This document shows, one piece after another, positions 22,042 through 30,290 of a stretch of DNA of 33,467 nucleotides. How positions within the stretch are numbered: position 1 is the stretch's first letter; every line of letters starts with the position of its first letter. The stretch is from Acidobacteriota bacterium (GTDB taxonomy: Bacteria; Acidobacteriota; Terriglobia; Bryobacterales; Bryobacteraceae). Location: the NCBI GenBank assembly GCA_017307505.1, contig JAFKEE010000070.1, positions 1-33,467 of the forward strand. The letters are read 5' to 3'. Below the pieces are notes generated by a model that was not told the origin of the DNA, ran no database searches, and saw only the letters and a list, made by a program, of their open reading frames with translations. The translations under genes were made by a program, and so were the position numbers.

Positions 22042-22998
22042 CTATTTCGACTCGGCGGTCTCCGGGATGATGCCATACTTCAGCACCAGATCCTGCAGAT
22101 CCTTCTGGTAAAACACCTGGATGTTGATATGCGGATAGATCTCACGCAGCAGCCTGATCTTGCGGTTCTTTCGCGTGACGAGCGACTGCTTCATCGTCGT
22201 GAGCTCCACGTACATATCGGACTCGGGCAGGAAGAAATCAGGCGTGAAACTCTCCAGTACGCGCCCGCTGACGTCCCACGCAATGGGGAAACTGCGAGGC
22301 TCGTACTCCCAGGCAATCCGGTAGAAATCCAGCAGGTTGGCGAAGATCTCTTCGCTCGGGTGCCCGAACTGGACATTCTTGAGGCTCGCGCGCGCCTGGG
22401 GCTGGATCCCATGACGCGCCAGCCGCAGCCGGATCTGGAACTGCAACTGCGCTTCGGCCGCATGCGACAGGAATCCATGGACAGTCAGCTCACGCGTATG
22501 TACAGCCGCTTCAATCAACGCAGCCATATGGGCAGCGTCGAGAGACTCGGCGTTTAGTGTCAGGTCAAACGTCTCCGGAGCGGCGGTCGCCCGGCCAAAG
22601 CGAGCCTTCCGGGTCGCCCGCAGCTCCGCTTCCCGCGCCCTGAGTTGGATCCGCGCCGTCGCCCGGTCCAACCGGTCGTCCAGCATCAGGTTCCCGATGC
22701 GCCGGTTCTCCGGAGCCACCACCCGTACGCGCAGCAGCGCCGGGAAGTTGCGAAACATCAGTTCCGCTCCATCCACGCCGATCACCAGGTGCGACTCCGT
22801 GCCCAGACGCAGCAGAATCGATGCCGCCATGTCCGGCCAGGCCTTGCTGTTGGCTTCGATGATGGGACCGAATTCTTCAGCCAGCAGGGCATCGACACGC
22901 TGCGCGCTCAGATGTGTGAAGGCCAGCCGCTGTGCGGCCAGTTGTGCGACTTCACGCGTCCTGCAACCAGGCTCGCCGGATACCGTCACGACCGCCAT
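22042..22998 (-). CDS. Fusion of a cytidylate-kinase-like domain with a PD-(D/E)XK-nuclease-like C-terminus
   Basis: A 318-residue protein. Residues 1-200 resemble the cytidylate-kinase-like family (PF13189): VVTVSGEPGCRTREVAQLAAQRLAF is the degenerate P-loop region, followed by the regulatory RVRVVAPENRRIGNLM and DRATARIQLRAREAELRATRKARFG segment. Residues 205-318 look like a restriction-endonuclease fold: helix with E217 (SEEIFANLLDFYRIAWEYEP), then F-T-P-D-F (D254), then Y-V-E-L-T-T (E265), then a lysine/arginine-rich helix. The usual lysine after the glutamate (ExK) is threonine, so nuclease activity is doubtful. It is the first gene of a two-gene unit with hpt, 6 bases apart. Function unknown; a nucleotide-linked role is inferred. 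Confidence 0.65.
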   Translation of the reverse strand: MAVVTVSGEPGCRTREVAQLAAQRLAFTHLSAQRVDALLAEEFGPIIEANSKAWPDMAASILLRLGTESHLVIGVDGAELMFRNFPALLRVRVVAPENRRIGNLMLDDRLDRATARIQLRAREAELRATRKARFGRATAAPETFDLTLNAESLDAAHMAALIEAAVHTRELTVHGFLSHAAEAQLQFQIRLRLARHGIQPQARASLKNVQFGHPSEEIFANLLDFYRIAWEYEPRSFPIAWDVSGRVLESFTPDFFLPESDMYVELTTMKQSLVTRKNRKIRLLREIYPHINIQVFYQKDLQDLVLKYGIIPETAESK

Positions 22999-23055
22999 GG
23001 AAAGAGTGAGTCAGCCCCGATCTCATGCTCATGATAGCGTAGGTACGAATCGATC

Positions 23056-24738
23056 ATGCAGCAATCCAGAAGATCCTTCATTAAAACATTTTCTACCTTG
23101 AGTGTTATGAGCACGGCTGCCTGGGCGGCCGGCCGGGAAATCCGCTGCGACATCGCCGTCATCGGCGGTGGGACCGGCGGCTGCGCGGCCGCTCTCGCCG
23201 CCTGCCGCAACGGCTTCCGGGTCGTGATGACGGAGGAAACCGACTGGATCGGCGGCCAGCTAACCTCCCAAAGCGTGCCGCCCGACGAGCACCCCTGGAT
23301 CGAAGGCTTTGGCGGCACCCTGGCCTATCGATCCTATCGGACCGCGGTCCGCCAGTACTATCGGGATCACTACCCCTTGACCGCCGAGGCGCGCCAAAAC
23401 CCCAAGCTGAATCCCGGCGGCGGCAGCGTCTCCGTCATCACCCACGAGCCCAAGGTTTCGCTCGCCGTCCTGGAAGCCATGCTCGCGCCCTATGTCAGCG
23501 CGGGCCTGCTGGTCATTCTCCTGCAGAACCGGCCCGTCGCCGCCGAGGCCTCCGGTGACCGCGTTCTCTCCGTTACCGTCGAAGGCCACGGGGCCCGCAA
23601 GGTCATCCAGGCGCCTTACTTCATCGACGCCACAGAAACCGGCGAACTGCTGCCCCTCACGAAAACCGAGTTCGTCATGGGCTTCGAATCAAAGAAGCAG
23701 ACCGGCGAACTGCACGCGCCAGACCAGGCTCAGCCCAACAACCACCAGGCCTTCACCGTCTGTTTCTCTCTCGGACACGACCCCGGCTCCAACCGGGTCA
23801 TCGATAAACCTTCTGAGTACGCCTTTTGGCGCGACTACTTCCCCAAACTGACACCGCCCTGGCCCGACAAGCTGCTTTCCTGGTCGATGTCCGATCCCAT
23901 CTCCCTCAAACGCCGCGACGTCTTCTTCGACCCGACTCTGCAATCCAAGCAGGGCGGCCTCAATCTCTGGCTCTACCGCCGCATCGTCAACAAGGCCAAC
24001 TACCAACCGGGCTTCTGCCAGAGCGATGTCACCCTCGTCAACTGGCCGCAGAACGACTACTGGCTCGGCAATCTCTACGGCGGCACCGACCAGGAAGCAA
24101 AACACCACCTCGCCCGCGGCAAGCAGTTGAGCCTCTCGCTCGTCTACTGGATGCAGACCGAGGCTCCGCGGCCCGACGGCGGCGCCGGTTGGCCCGGCCT
24201 CTACCTCCGCCCCGACATCACCGGCAGCGAGGATGGCCTCGCCAAGTACCCTTACATTCGCGAGTCGCGGCGCATCCAGGCCGAGTTCACCGTCCTCGAA
24301 CATCACGTCGGCACCGATGCCCGCATGAAGCTGACCGGCAAATCCGCAGCCGATGTCACAGCGGAAGTCTTTCCCGACTCCGTCGGCGTCGGCAGCTACC
24401 GCATCGACCTCCATCCCTCCAGCGGGGCCGACAACTACATCGACGTCAGTTCCCTGCCCTTCCAGATCCCCCTCGGCGCCCTGATCCCGAAGCGCATCGA
24501 GAACCTCTTCCCCGCCTCCAAGAACCTCGGGGTCACCCACATCACCAACGGCTGCTACCGCCTGCATCCCGTCGAGTGGAATATCGGCGAAAGCGCCGGA
24601 GCCCTCGCCGCCCACTGCCTCAAGGAGAAGCTGGCCGCCCGCCAGGTGAGGAACGATCCCAAACGCCTGCACGAATTCCAGGCGAGCCTGGGGACCCAGG
24701 GCATCGAGATCGAGTGGCCGCGGCTCAAGCCGAGATAG
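23056..24738 (+). CDS. Tat-exported FAD-dependent oxidoreductase (FAD_oxidored family)
   Basis: A 560-residue flavoprotein. SRRSFIK at residues 4-10 is a good twin-arginine motif followed by a hydrophobic stretch (STLSVMSTAAWAAG), so export by Tat is likely. The Rossmann motif is CDIAVIGGGTGGCAAALAACRNGFRVVMTEE (GxGxxG at 37-42, acidic residue E60), followed by WIGGQLTSQ. The C-terminal IENLFPASKNLGVTHITNGCYRLHPVEWNIGESAGALAAH closes the FAD site. It matches the PF12831 family found in Acidobacteria and Planctomycetes with polysaccharide-use genes. The substrate is unknown. Divergent from the kinase/nuclease-like gene with only 57 bases between starts. Confidence 0.88.
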   Translation: MQQSRRSFIKTFSTLSVMSTAAWAAGREIRCDIAVIGGGTGGCAAALAACRNGFRVVMTEETDWIGGQLTSQSVPPDEHPWIEGFGGTLAYRSYRTAVRQYYRDHYPLTAEARQNPKLNPGGGSVSVITHEPKVSLAVLEAMLAPYVSAGLLVILLQNRPVAAEASGDRVLSVTVEGHGARKVIQAPYFIDATETGELLPLTKTEFVMGFESKKQTGELHAPDQAQPNNHQAFTVCFSLGHDPGSNRVIDKPSEYAFWRDYFPKLTPPWPDKLLSWSMSDPISLKRRDVFFDPTLQSKQGGLNLWLYRRIVNKANYQPGFCQSDVTLVNWPQNDYWLGNLYGGTDQEAKHHLARGKQLSLSLVYWMQTEAPRPDGGAGWPGLYLRPDITGSEDGLAKYPYIRESRRIQAEFTVLEHHVGTDARMKLTGKSAADVTAEVFPDSVGVGSYRIDLHPSSGADNYIDVSSLPFQIPLGALIPKRIENLFPASKNLGVTHITNGCYRLHPVEWNIGESAGALAAHCLKEKLAARQVRNDPKRLHEFQASLGTQGIEIEWPRLKPR

Positions 24739-24757
24739 ACGCCGTCCCTCGGGAGCC

Positions 24758-24793
24758 AAGGCCGGGTCCGCCATTCGCCGGCGGCCCGGCCTT
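24758..24793. terminator. Bidirectional terminator hairpin
   Basis: AAGGCCGGG (24758-24766) pairs with CCCGGCCTT (24785-24793), and after a bulged T the stem continues as CCGCC/GGCGG with a 7-base loop (24773-24779), giving 14 base pairs. It lies in the 62-base gap between two convergent genes. A-rich and T-rich ends on the two arms suit termination in both directions. Confidence 0.8.
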
Positions 24794-24800
24794 CCGCATT

Positions 24801-27035
24801 TCAGAACCGGAATTGATAGCTGAGTTTCACGAACGCCTGCCGGCCCGTATTGAAATCCGGGTAGTTCGTGTAGCGCAGATATGGCGGCCGCGAGGGATCC
24901 AGCGCCAGGTTCTGGTAGATATCCGTATACCCTGCATACAGCGCGGTGCCGGGATGCAGCAGATAAGTAAACAGCAGGTCGTAGCCCGCCCGCCGCGCCG
25001 GCTCCAGCGACACCAGGGACGTATTCGGCAGCACGGTGTTGTAATCCACAATCGCGCGGAACGAGAACTCTCGAGTGAACTGGTAGTTCAGCTTCGATCG
25101 CGCGATGTGGTTGTTGTACACACTCACCACACCCGGCGATCCGCTCCAGCCCGTCTGCGTCTTCAGCTGGCTATAGATATAGGTCTCGTCCAGGCGGATG
25201 CGGTTCGTCGGCCGCAGCGTCAGCTCGACAGTGGCATTCTGGCTGTCGCCCAGCTCCGGAGCCAGCCCCGACGCCGGATAGTAATTCACGCCCGCTCCCT
25301 GCGTGTACGAACTGCTCCAGGCCAGCCACTTCAGCCACTCCGTCTTGAACTGCACGAAGTTCGAACTCTTCCTGAATTCCCGCCCCATGTACAGTTCCAT
25401 CGACTCGCCGCGAGTGGCGATCAGCGTGGTCAGCCGCTTGAACTCCATGCTCCATTCCAGGTCGGCTTCCCAATCCTGGGTCTGCCCGCGCCGGTTCCAG
25501 TTGCCCAGCACAATCAGCGCCGGCCCGAAGTTCACCAGCGCACCGCCCTCTCGCCACCACTTGTACCCGATGCGGCTCTTCACTTCCCGGATATCGACCC
25601 GGGGGATGTAGCCTAGCTCCGCCCGGAAACCCGGACTGCGATCTGTATACGTCGTGTAGTACTGCAGTTTCCGATCCTGCCGGTTCAGCTTCGCGTAATA
25701 CGTGCTGCCCGATTGCTGCGTGCCATCCAGCAGCCGCGTCCGCGACGAGGCGCCCTGCGCTGTCAGAAACCACTTGTTGCGGAAATGGAGCCGCGTATCC
25801 ACCGACGCCAGCCGGTTGAAGCCCGTCGAGAATTCGCGATCAGTGACAAACAGACGCACGTGGGAATCGTGGAACAGATCGCGCTGCAGGCTCAGCACCG
25901 CGTCAGTCGCCCGCTTCCCATGCAGCGGGTCAGTCGCGGCAACACTCTTGCCGGGAGCCCGATCATCCGCGGCCAGCACGCCAAGCCCCCACCGGCCCAG
26001 CTTGCCCGTCAGCCGGATCCCATACTCGGGATCAACAATGCGCCGCGTGAAAAACAGGTTCTGCGGCGTGTTGAAGTACGAGGCATTCTCCATGAAGAAC
26101 GGCCGTTTCTCCGGATACACCACCTCAAACCGCTGGTTCACCGTCACCTGCGGCTCATCCGACTCCACCTGGCTGAAATCGGGATTCAATGTCATATCCA
26201 GCGTCAGCGCGTCTTTGATCACCATCTTCGCGTCGAGCCCGGCACGCGGATCGGTCGACCGGGCCATCCTCGGAGGCCCCGCCACCGTTTGATCCAGATA
26301 CCGCGACTTGGACAGCAACCCATAGGGCGTGAAGTAAACATTGCGCCCCGGCGAGATGCCGCGCAGGCCCTCCATGTGGCCGAACTGCGCCACAAACTGT
26401 GGCAGCTTCCGTCTCGTCACGAAAGGCCACATCGAGAACTCGTTGTTGCGGCTGATAAACCGCCCCAGCACCACGCCCCACGTCTGCGACTCCGCGTCCG
26501 GAAATCGCAGTGTCTTGAACGGAACCGTGATCAACACCACGTAGCCGTCGGAGACGATCTTCGCCTCCGTATGCCACAACCCCTCCCAACTGAAGTCGTC
26601 CCCATACCCGTCCGTGGTGATGCCGTCGAACTGGATTGCATAGGGGTTCACATCAAACCAGTACGCGTGCAGGTGGTCGTGGAAAGTATCTATATTGATT
26701 GTGATCCGGTCGTCGGTGAGGATCTGCTTGCGCTTGGCCACACGCGCCCGGATCAGCTTGGGATCGTCTTTGGCAATGAAGGCCACATACAGGTTCTTGT
26801 CGTCATAGGACAGGAACGCCGTGGTAGGCTGCGACACCGTCGTCCCGTCGCCGGGATCCATCTGGCGGAAGTCGGTGACGACGCACTCCGCCTCTCGCGG
26901 AACGCCTTCGAGGAAATCAGTCAGCTTGGGTGCGCGGCTCACCCGCGGGATGTGGATCGACGGTACTCCGCCCCCCTGCTCCTGGGCAAGTAGCGACAGG
27001 CCAAAGAGGAATAACAGGACCGAATATCTCTTCAC
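24801..27035 (-). CDS. DUF5916 / CBM9-like outer-membrane beta-barrel protein
   Basis: A 744-residue protein with a signal peptide (MKRYSVLLFLFGLSLLAQ). Residues 30-210 are a carbohydrate-binding-family-9-like domain: TAFLSYDDKNLYVAFIAKDD, DDRITINIDTFHDHLHAYWFDVNPYAIQFD and GYVVLITVPFKTLRFP. From about 215 the chain is DUF5916-like, with alternating beta segments and a terminal phenylalanine (YQFRF), as in outer-membrane barrels. These proteins are abundant in Acidobacteria and Bacteroidetes; the ligand is unknown. The start is GTG at 27035; an in-frame stop lies a few codons upstream and no clear Shine-Dalgarno is visible, so the start is forced but weakly supported. Confidence 0.85.
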   Translation of the reverse strand: MKRYSVLLFLFGLSLLAQEQGGGVPSIHIPRVSRAPKLTDFLEGVPREAECVVTDFRQMDPGDGTTVSQPTTAFLSYDDKNLYVAFIAKDDPKLIRARVAKRKQILTDDRITINIDTFHDHLHAYWFDVNPYAIQFDGITTDGYGDDFSWEGLWHTEAKIVSDGYVVLITVPFKTLRFPDAESQTWGVVLGRFISRNNEFSMWPFVTRRKLPQFVAQFGHMEGLRGISPGRNVYFTPYGLLSKSRYLDQTVAGPPRMARSTDPRAGLDAKMVIKDALTLDMTLNPDFSQVESDEPQVTVNQRFEVVYPEKRPFFMENASYFNTPQNLFFTRRIVDPEYGIRLTGKLGRWGLGVLAADDRAPGKSVAATDPLHGKRATDAVLSLQRDLFHDSHVRLFVTDREFSTGFNRLASVDTRLHFRNKWFLTAQGASSRTRLLDGTQQSGSTYYAKLNRQDRKLQYYTTYTDRSPGFRAELGYIPRVDIREVKSRIGYKWWREGGALVNFGPALIVLGNWNRRGQTQDWEADLEWSMEFKRLTTLIATRGESMELYMGREFRKSSNFVQFKTEWLKWLAWSSSYTQGAGVNYYPASGLAPELGDSQNATVELTLRPTNRIRLDETYIYSQLKTQTGWSGSPGVVSVYNNHIARSKLNYQFTREFSFRAIVDYNTVLPNTSLVSLEPARRAGYDLLFTYLLHPGTALYAGYTDIYQNLALDPSRPPYLRYTNYPDFNTGRQAFVKLSYQFRF

Positions 27036-27146
27036 GAAGCGATACGATCATGTCAATCCCCTGCCCGCTTCGTCAAGAGCAACCACCCCCGAATCTGGTG
27101 GCCGGAGTGGGGCACGATCACGAGCGTCACCTGAGGTGCACACTCG

Positions 27147-27719
27147 TCATCGAGAGGAGAAGCCTCTGCGCCGCCAGAACCAGAACGCGGTCAGCGCCGG
27201 GCCGAGAAGCCAGCGTTGCGCAGGCTCCGGAACGGGGCCGTACTCATACTCAACGGTCCCTGTGAAACCGGCATGAAGATCGGCATACCCTTCTTCCCAT
27301 AGGTCGGCGCTAATGTTCCAAGTCCTTACCAGGCCTACCCGGGCAGGCTGAAACAAAGCGAGCAACCTGGGGTCCGTGAACTCCATGTGTCCGTCAATCG
27401 ACCCGGAATCCGATTGTGCGCCGCAGTCAAATGCAGAAAAGATGGTCAATCTGCCGGCGACCGCTACATCCATATCCTGACAAACGAACTGCGAAGCCGA
27501 TATTCCGGCGCCGCCCGATACCTCGATTCGGACGGTTCTCAAACTCCCGGTCACACCAAAGGAATCAAAACCCTGGAAGTAGGACGTTTTCGTCAGAGTA
27601 CCTGAGAAGCCTGGCGGCCCAAGGTACATGGAACCAAAAGATTCAAAGTAGGTGGAGACCGTGCCGGCCAGCGCAGGCACGGCCATCAACAGAAATAGGA
27701 GCGAACGCAGATACGGCAT
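27147..27719 (-). CDS. PEP-CTERM-type exported protein
   Basis: A 190-residue protein with a signal peptide (SLLFLLMAVPALAG) and a C-terminal sorting tail: PVPEP at about 167-171, then a hydrophobic segment (WLLGPALTAFWFW) and a basic end (RRRGFSSR). This is the tripartite PEP-CTERM signal processed by exosortase/archaeosortase-type enzymes, so the protein is probably released to the surface or matrix. The body is beta-rich, with cysteines (ASQFVCQDM, AFDCGAQ) that may pair, and no recognised domain. No exosortase gene lies in this window. It is followed by 111 bases before the DUF5916 gene on the same strand. Confidence 0.82.
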   Translation of the reverse strand: MPYLRSLLFLLMAVPALAGTVSTYFESFGSMYLGPPGFSGTLTKTSYFQGFDSFGVTGSLRTVRIEVSGGAGISASQFVCQDMDVAVAGRLTIFSAFDCGAQSDSGSIDGHMEFTDPRLLALFQPARVGLVRTWNISADLWEEGYADLHAGFTGTVEYEYGPVPEPAQRWLLGPALTAFWFWRRRGFSSR

Positions 27720-27875
27720 TTCTCCTCCCTTTATCCTGTTCTGCCGTTCTGAACCCTACGCTCATTCAGCCTCAAGGTCAATGGCGATCTGCACTCACAC
27801 TGTGGGCAAATGGGGAACCCAATCAAGCCGGAATGCGACGATTGCGCCGGAATCTTCGGCTTGTTTTCTCCCGGG

Positions 27876-29684
27876 TCAACCCTTGATTAGCGGAAACTCC
27901 AACTGCGCTTCCGACAGCAGGCGGCGCGTGCGCTCATAAGTCGACCAGTCCAGCAGCTGCTCGACCCGGGTCTCCAGCGTGGATCGCAGGATCGCCGGTA
28001 CATCGAGGAAGACACTTCGGGTCATTGGGCGGTACCCAGGCGCGGTAACTCTCACGCGTGCAGTCGCCGGAATCTCCAGATCGACAGCACCTTCCCGCGC
28101 CTCCCCGCTCCAGAGTATCCGAGGACTCCGGCCCACCATCTCCACGGCCTCGCACAGAGCCCCCACTGGCGCTCCGGAATCGCGATCCGTGACCCGCACC
28201 TGCACCTTCGCCTTCGCAGGACTTGGCGGAATCCAGGCGGAACGGTCAAGAAAGACCGCATTCGTGATCGCCACCTGTGTGTCACGATTCCGCCCGAAAC
28301 AGCGGGCAATGATCCAGGCGTCGCCTTCTTCCAACCAGGTGTGCTCAGCTTCAAACGCTCCGTCACTATCTGGTGGCGTAAAGGTCCTGATTACTTCGCC
28401 ATTCCGCAGAAGTTCGACGGCAGTGAGTCGCTCACCCGGTGCGCCGGAAGGCCAGGCGCGAAGACGTGCGACACGGCGCTGCGCTCCGGGCGCTACCAGA
28501 GTCGAACCCGGCCCATGACCATCCACCTCCAGCAGTAGCAAGGGACCACTGGTCACGAAGCTGCGCCCGGCCCGGATCGCGCCGGCAGCAGCAGCGATAC
28601 CCGGCGGTCCATCGATCTTTGTGTAGATGCGCACCTTGCCCGGCGTACCCCGGTTTTCGTTGTCGAACGTAGCATCCGATGAGGCTGTCGCCGGGATGCG
28701 ATACCCGTGGTTCAGCAAGAGGAACCAGAGCTTCTGGCCGTTGGCGTTGACCACCTTCTCGTGCGTCTGCATCAGGATGTCGAGCGCGTCGTAAGTCGGC
28801 CCGGCCACCGTGTCGAACGGCAGTTCGGCCGCCAGATTCGAAATGAACTTGCGCTCCTCCACCGGGAAGCCGCCCCGGCCGCCCCACTGCCCCCACCACC
28901 ACCGGCAGGGATGCGTGTAGGCGATCACACCGCCGTGGGCGTGAATCAGCGCATGGCTCTCGAAATTCGCGGTCGGCTCCTTCTCGCTCTCATAGTCGTG
29001 GGCACTCAGCGCGAGCAGTTCTTCCGCAATCGTGTCACTCGCGCGGGCGCCGACGAACCAGCAATGCCCCAGCGTCTTCGATGCGTCGCCGCGATAGTAG
29101 TTCTTGGGCGCCTCGAGATTCCAGGACAGCGTGCAATCGGGCGTTGACACCCGGCGGCACTCGCGCTCCGCCGCCGTCGCCGTCGGGTTGGGGATGTTCC
29201 ACGCCTGTCCCACCGAGATCTGGTCCAGGCCTTCGGCGCGGGCCGCCAGGGCGATGTAGTCGAAGTCCACCCGGATCCGGCTCTCGCCATGCGTCATGTG
29301 GATGTGATGATCCCCGCAGCGCCAGCCGAGCCCAAACAAAGGACTGCGCCGCCGCAGGCGGACCTCGAGTTCGGCCGTCGCTCCAGGGCGGATGGTGACC
29401 TCGCGGCTTTCGGCGATGAAATCGAACCCTCGCGTGATGGTCAGTTTGGCGGGCCCGGCCGGCAGTGTCTTGCGGAACTCTCCGCCGGAACGGAAACCGT
29501 CGAGATAACTGCGATTCTCAACGGCGAGAGCGCCCGATGAATCCACCAGCGCCACGGAACAGGGCAGCCGCGCAGCGGTGTCGTCAGAAACGACACGTAC
29601 ATGGAGCGTGCCTGTCTCCTGGGCGAGAGACGGCAGCGCCGCGGAGGCGATCCACTGGAGCACACGGCGGCGGTCCGTCGGCAT
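27876..29684 (-). CDS. CehA/McbA-family PHP-type metallohydrolase, exported
   Basis: A 602-residue protein beginning MPTDRRRVLQWIASAALPSLAQ, a signal peptide with a Tat-like arginine cluster. Residues 25-112 look like an Ig/transthyretin-like beta domain (LHVRVVSDDTAARLPCSVALVDSSG). The PHP domain starts at about 121: W-R-C-G-D-H-H-I-H (HxH at 127-129), then EGLDQISVGQAWN, HAHGGVIAYTHPCRWWW, and ATASSDATFDN supplying further metal ligands. A second carboxypeptidase-regulatory-like domain (VQVRVTDRDSGAPVGALCE) lies near the C-terminus. The frame extends upstream to 29831, but that stretch is a permease relic read out of frame, so 29684 is chosen. The substrate is unknown. Confidence 0.85.
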   Translation of the reverse strand: MPTDRRRVLQWIASAALPSLAQETGTLHVRVVSDDTAARLPCSVALVDSSGALAVENRSYLDGFRSGGEFRKTLPAGPAKLTITRGFDFIAESREVTIRPGATAELEVRLRRRSPLFGLGWRCGDHHIHMTHGESRIRVDFDYIALAARAEGLDQISVGQAWNIPNPTATAAERECRRVSTPDCTLSWNLEAPKNYYRGDASKTLGHCWFVGARASDTIAEELLALSAHDYESEKEPTANFESHALIHAHGGVIAYTHPCRWWWGQWGGRGGFPVEERKFISNLAAELPFDTVAGPTYDALDILMQTHEKVVNANGQKLWFLLLNHGYRIPATASSDATFDNENRGTPGKVRIYTKIDGPPGIAAAAGAIRAGRSFVTSGPLLLLEVDGHGPGSTLVAPGAQRRVARLRAWPSGAPGERLTAVELLRNGEVIRTFTPPDSDGAFEAEHTWLEEGDAWIIARCFGRNRDTQVAITNAVFLDRSAWIPPSPAKAKVQVRVTDRDSGAPVGALCEAVEMVGRSPRILWSGEAREGAVDLEIPATARVRVTAPGYRPMTRSVFLDVPAILRSTLETRVEQLLDWSTYERTRRLLSEAQLEFPLIKG

Positions 29685-29691
29685 GAGACCG

Positions 29692-29877
29692 TTATAACCC
29701 TTTGCGGAAACCGGCGCGGAAGCGAGCCTCCCGGGCTCGGTGCCGGGGACGCCGTTTGAGCCGCCCGCCACCGGTATGCTCCTGGGCTCGAAGATCCAGG
29801 TGCAGGCGCATCTCCTCCGCCAGATTGTCATCCGCCTGAGAGCGATATTAAAGGAACTTCACCCGGCGCCAGTTTAC
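29692..29877 (-). pseudogene. Remnant of an ADOP-type (MacB-like) ABC permease gene
   Basis: Directly after the PadR stop, the minus strand has GGAGGA and then a reading frame V-N-W-R-R-V-K-F-L-stop-Y-R-S-Q-A-D-D-N-L-A-E-E-M-R-L-H-L-D-L-R-A-Q-E, ending at a second stop at 29692-29694. This is the N-terminal leader of acidobacterial ADOP permeases (N-W-R-R-L-K-F-L ... S-Q-A-D-R-D-L-A-E-E-M-R-x-H-L), normally the gene immediately downstream of a PadR regulator. The start codon is GTA where ATG is expected, there is an in-frame TAA at 29848-29850, and the roughly 800 residues of the transporter that should follow are missing. A decayed gene truncated by deletion. Confidence 0.7.
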
Positions 29878-29891
29878 GCGCTCCTCCGCAG

Positions 29892-30230
29892 TCAGGCGGA
29901 CTGCAGGATCTTTTCGATCGCGATGTTGACGCGCCGGTACTGCGAGAGTTCCTGTTCCAATTGCTCCCGGCCCAGCCTGGTCAGGTGGTAGTACCGCGCC
30001 CGGCGGTTGCCGGCCGTCACGCCCCATTCCGCTTCCACCCAGCCCTTGATCAGCATACGCTGCAGCGCGGGATAGAGTGACCCTTCTTCCACCTGCAACA
30101 CATCTTCAGACCCGCGCTGGATGGCATTCGCGATCTCATAGCCGTGCATCTCCCCGCCCCGAGCGAGCGTGCGCAGGATGAGCATGTAGAGAGTGCCCGG
30201 CGGGATTTCGTCGCGTTTCTGGTCTGCCAT
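29892..30230 (-). CDS. PadR-family transcriptional regulator
   Basis: A 112-residue winged-helix regulator. IPPGTLYMLILRTLARGGEMHGYEIANAIQ is the PadR opening, VEEGSLYPALQRMLIKGWVEAEW the recognition and wing region, and RRARYYHLTRLGREQLEQEL the family C-terminal motif. In Acidobacteria this subtype (about 110 residues, D-x-x-P-P-G-T-L-D/Y-x-L) is almost always followed by an ADOP permease gene; here only a relic remains (29692-29877), so the regulator may have lost its partner. Its own reading frame is intact. Confidence 0.93.
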   Translation of the reverse strand: MADQKRDEIPPGTLYMLILRTLARGGEMHGYEIANAIQRGSEDVLQVEEGSLYPALQRMLIKGWVEAEWGVTAGNRRARYYHLTRLGREQLEQELSQYRRVNIAIEKILQSA

Positions 30231-30290
30231 AGTTAAACTACGGCAATTATCACGACAGCCGCCGGACCAGTCAAGTAAACAGTTTGGAAG

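Noticed and set aside
23826-25616. Plus-strand open frame of 596 codons
   Set aside because: It runs across the end of the FAD oxidoreductase and antisense into the DUF5916 gene, crossing a terminator hairpin; its product is a Pro/Arg-rich low-complexity chain.
25713-26993. Plus-strand open frame of 426 codons
   Set aside because: Antisense to the DUF5916 gene and rich in Arg/His/Pro; a codon-bias shadow.
27827-27872. CAAGCCG...CGGCTTG followed by TTTT between two minus-strand genes
   Set aside because: The loop is about 26 bases and the T-run is on the plus strand, where no gene ends; probably chance.
29685-29831. Longer N-terminus for the CehA-like protein
   Set aside because: The added residues (MTIWRRRCAC...) are the permease relic read in another frame; the ATG at 29684 begins a proper signal peptide.
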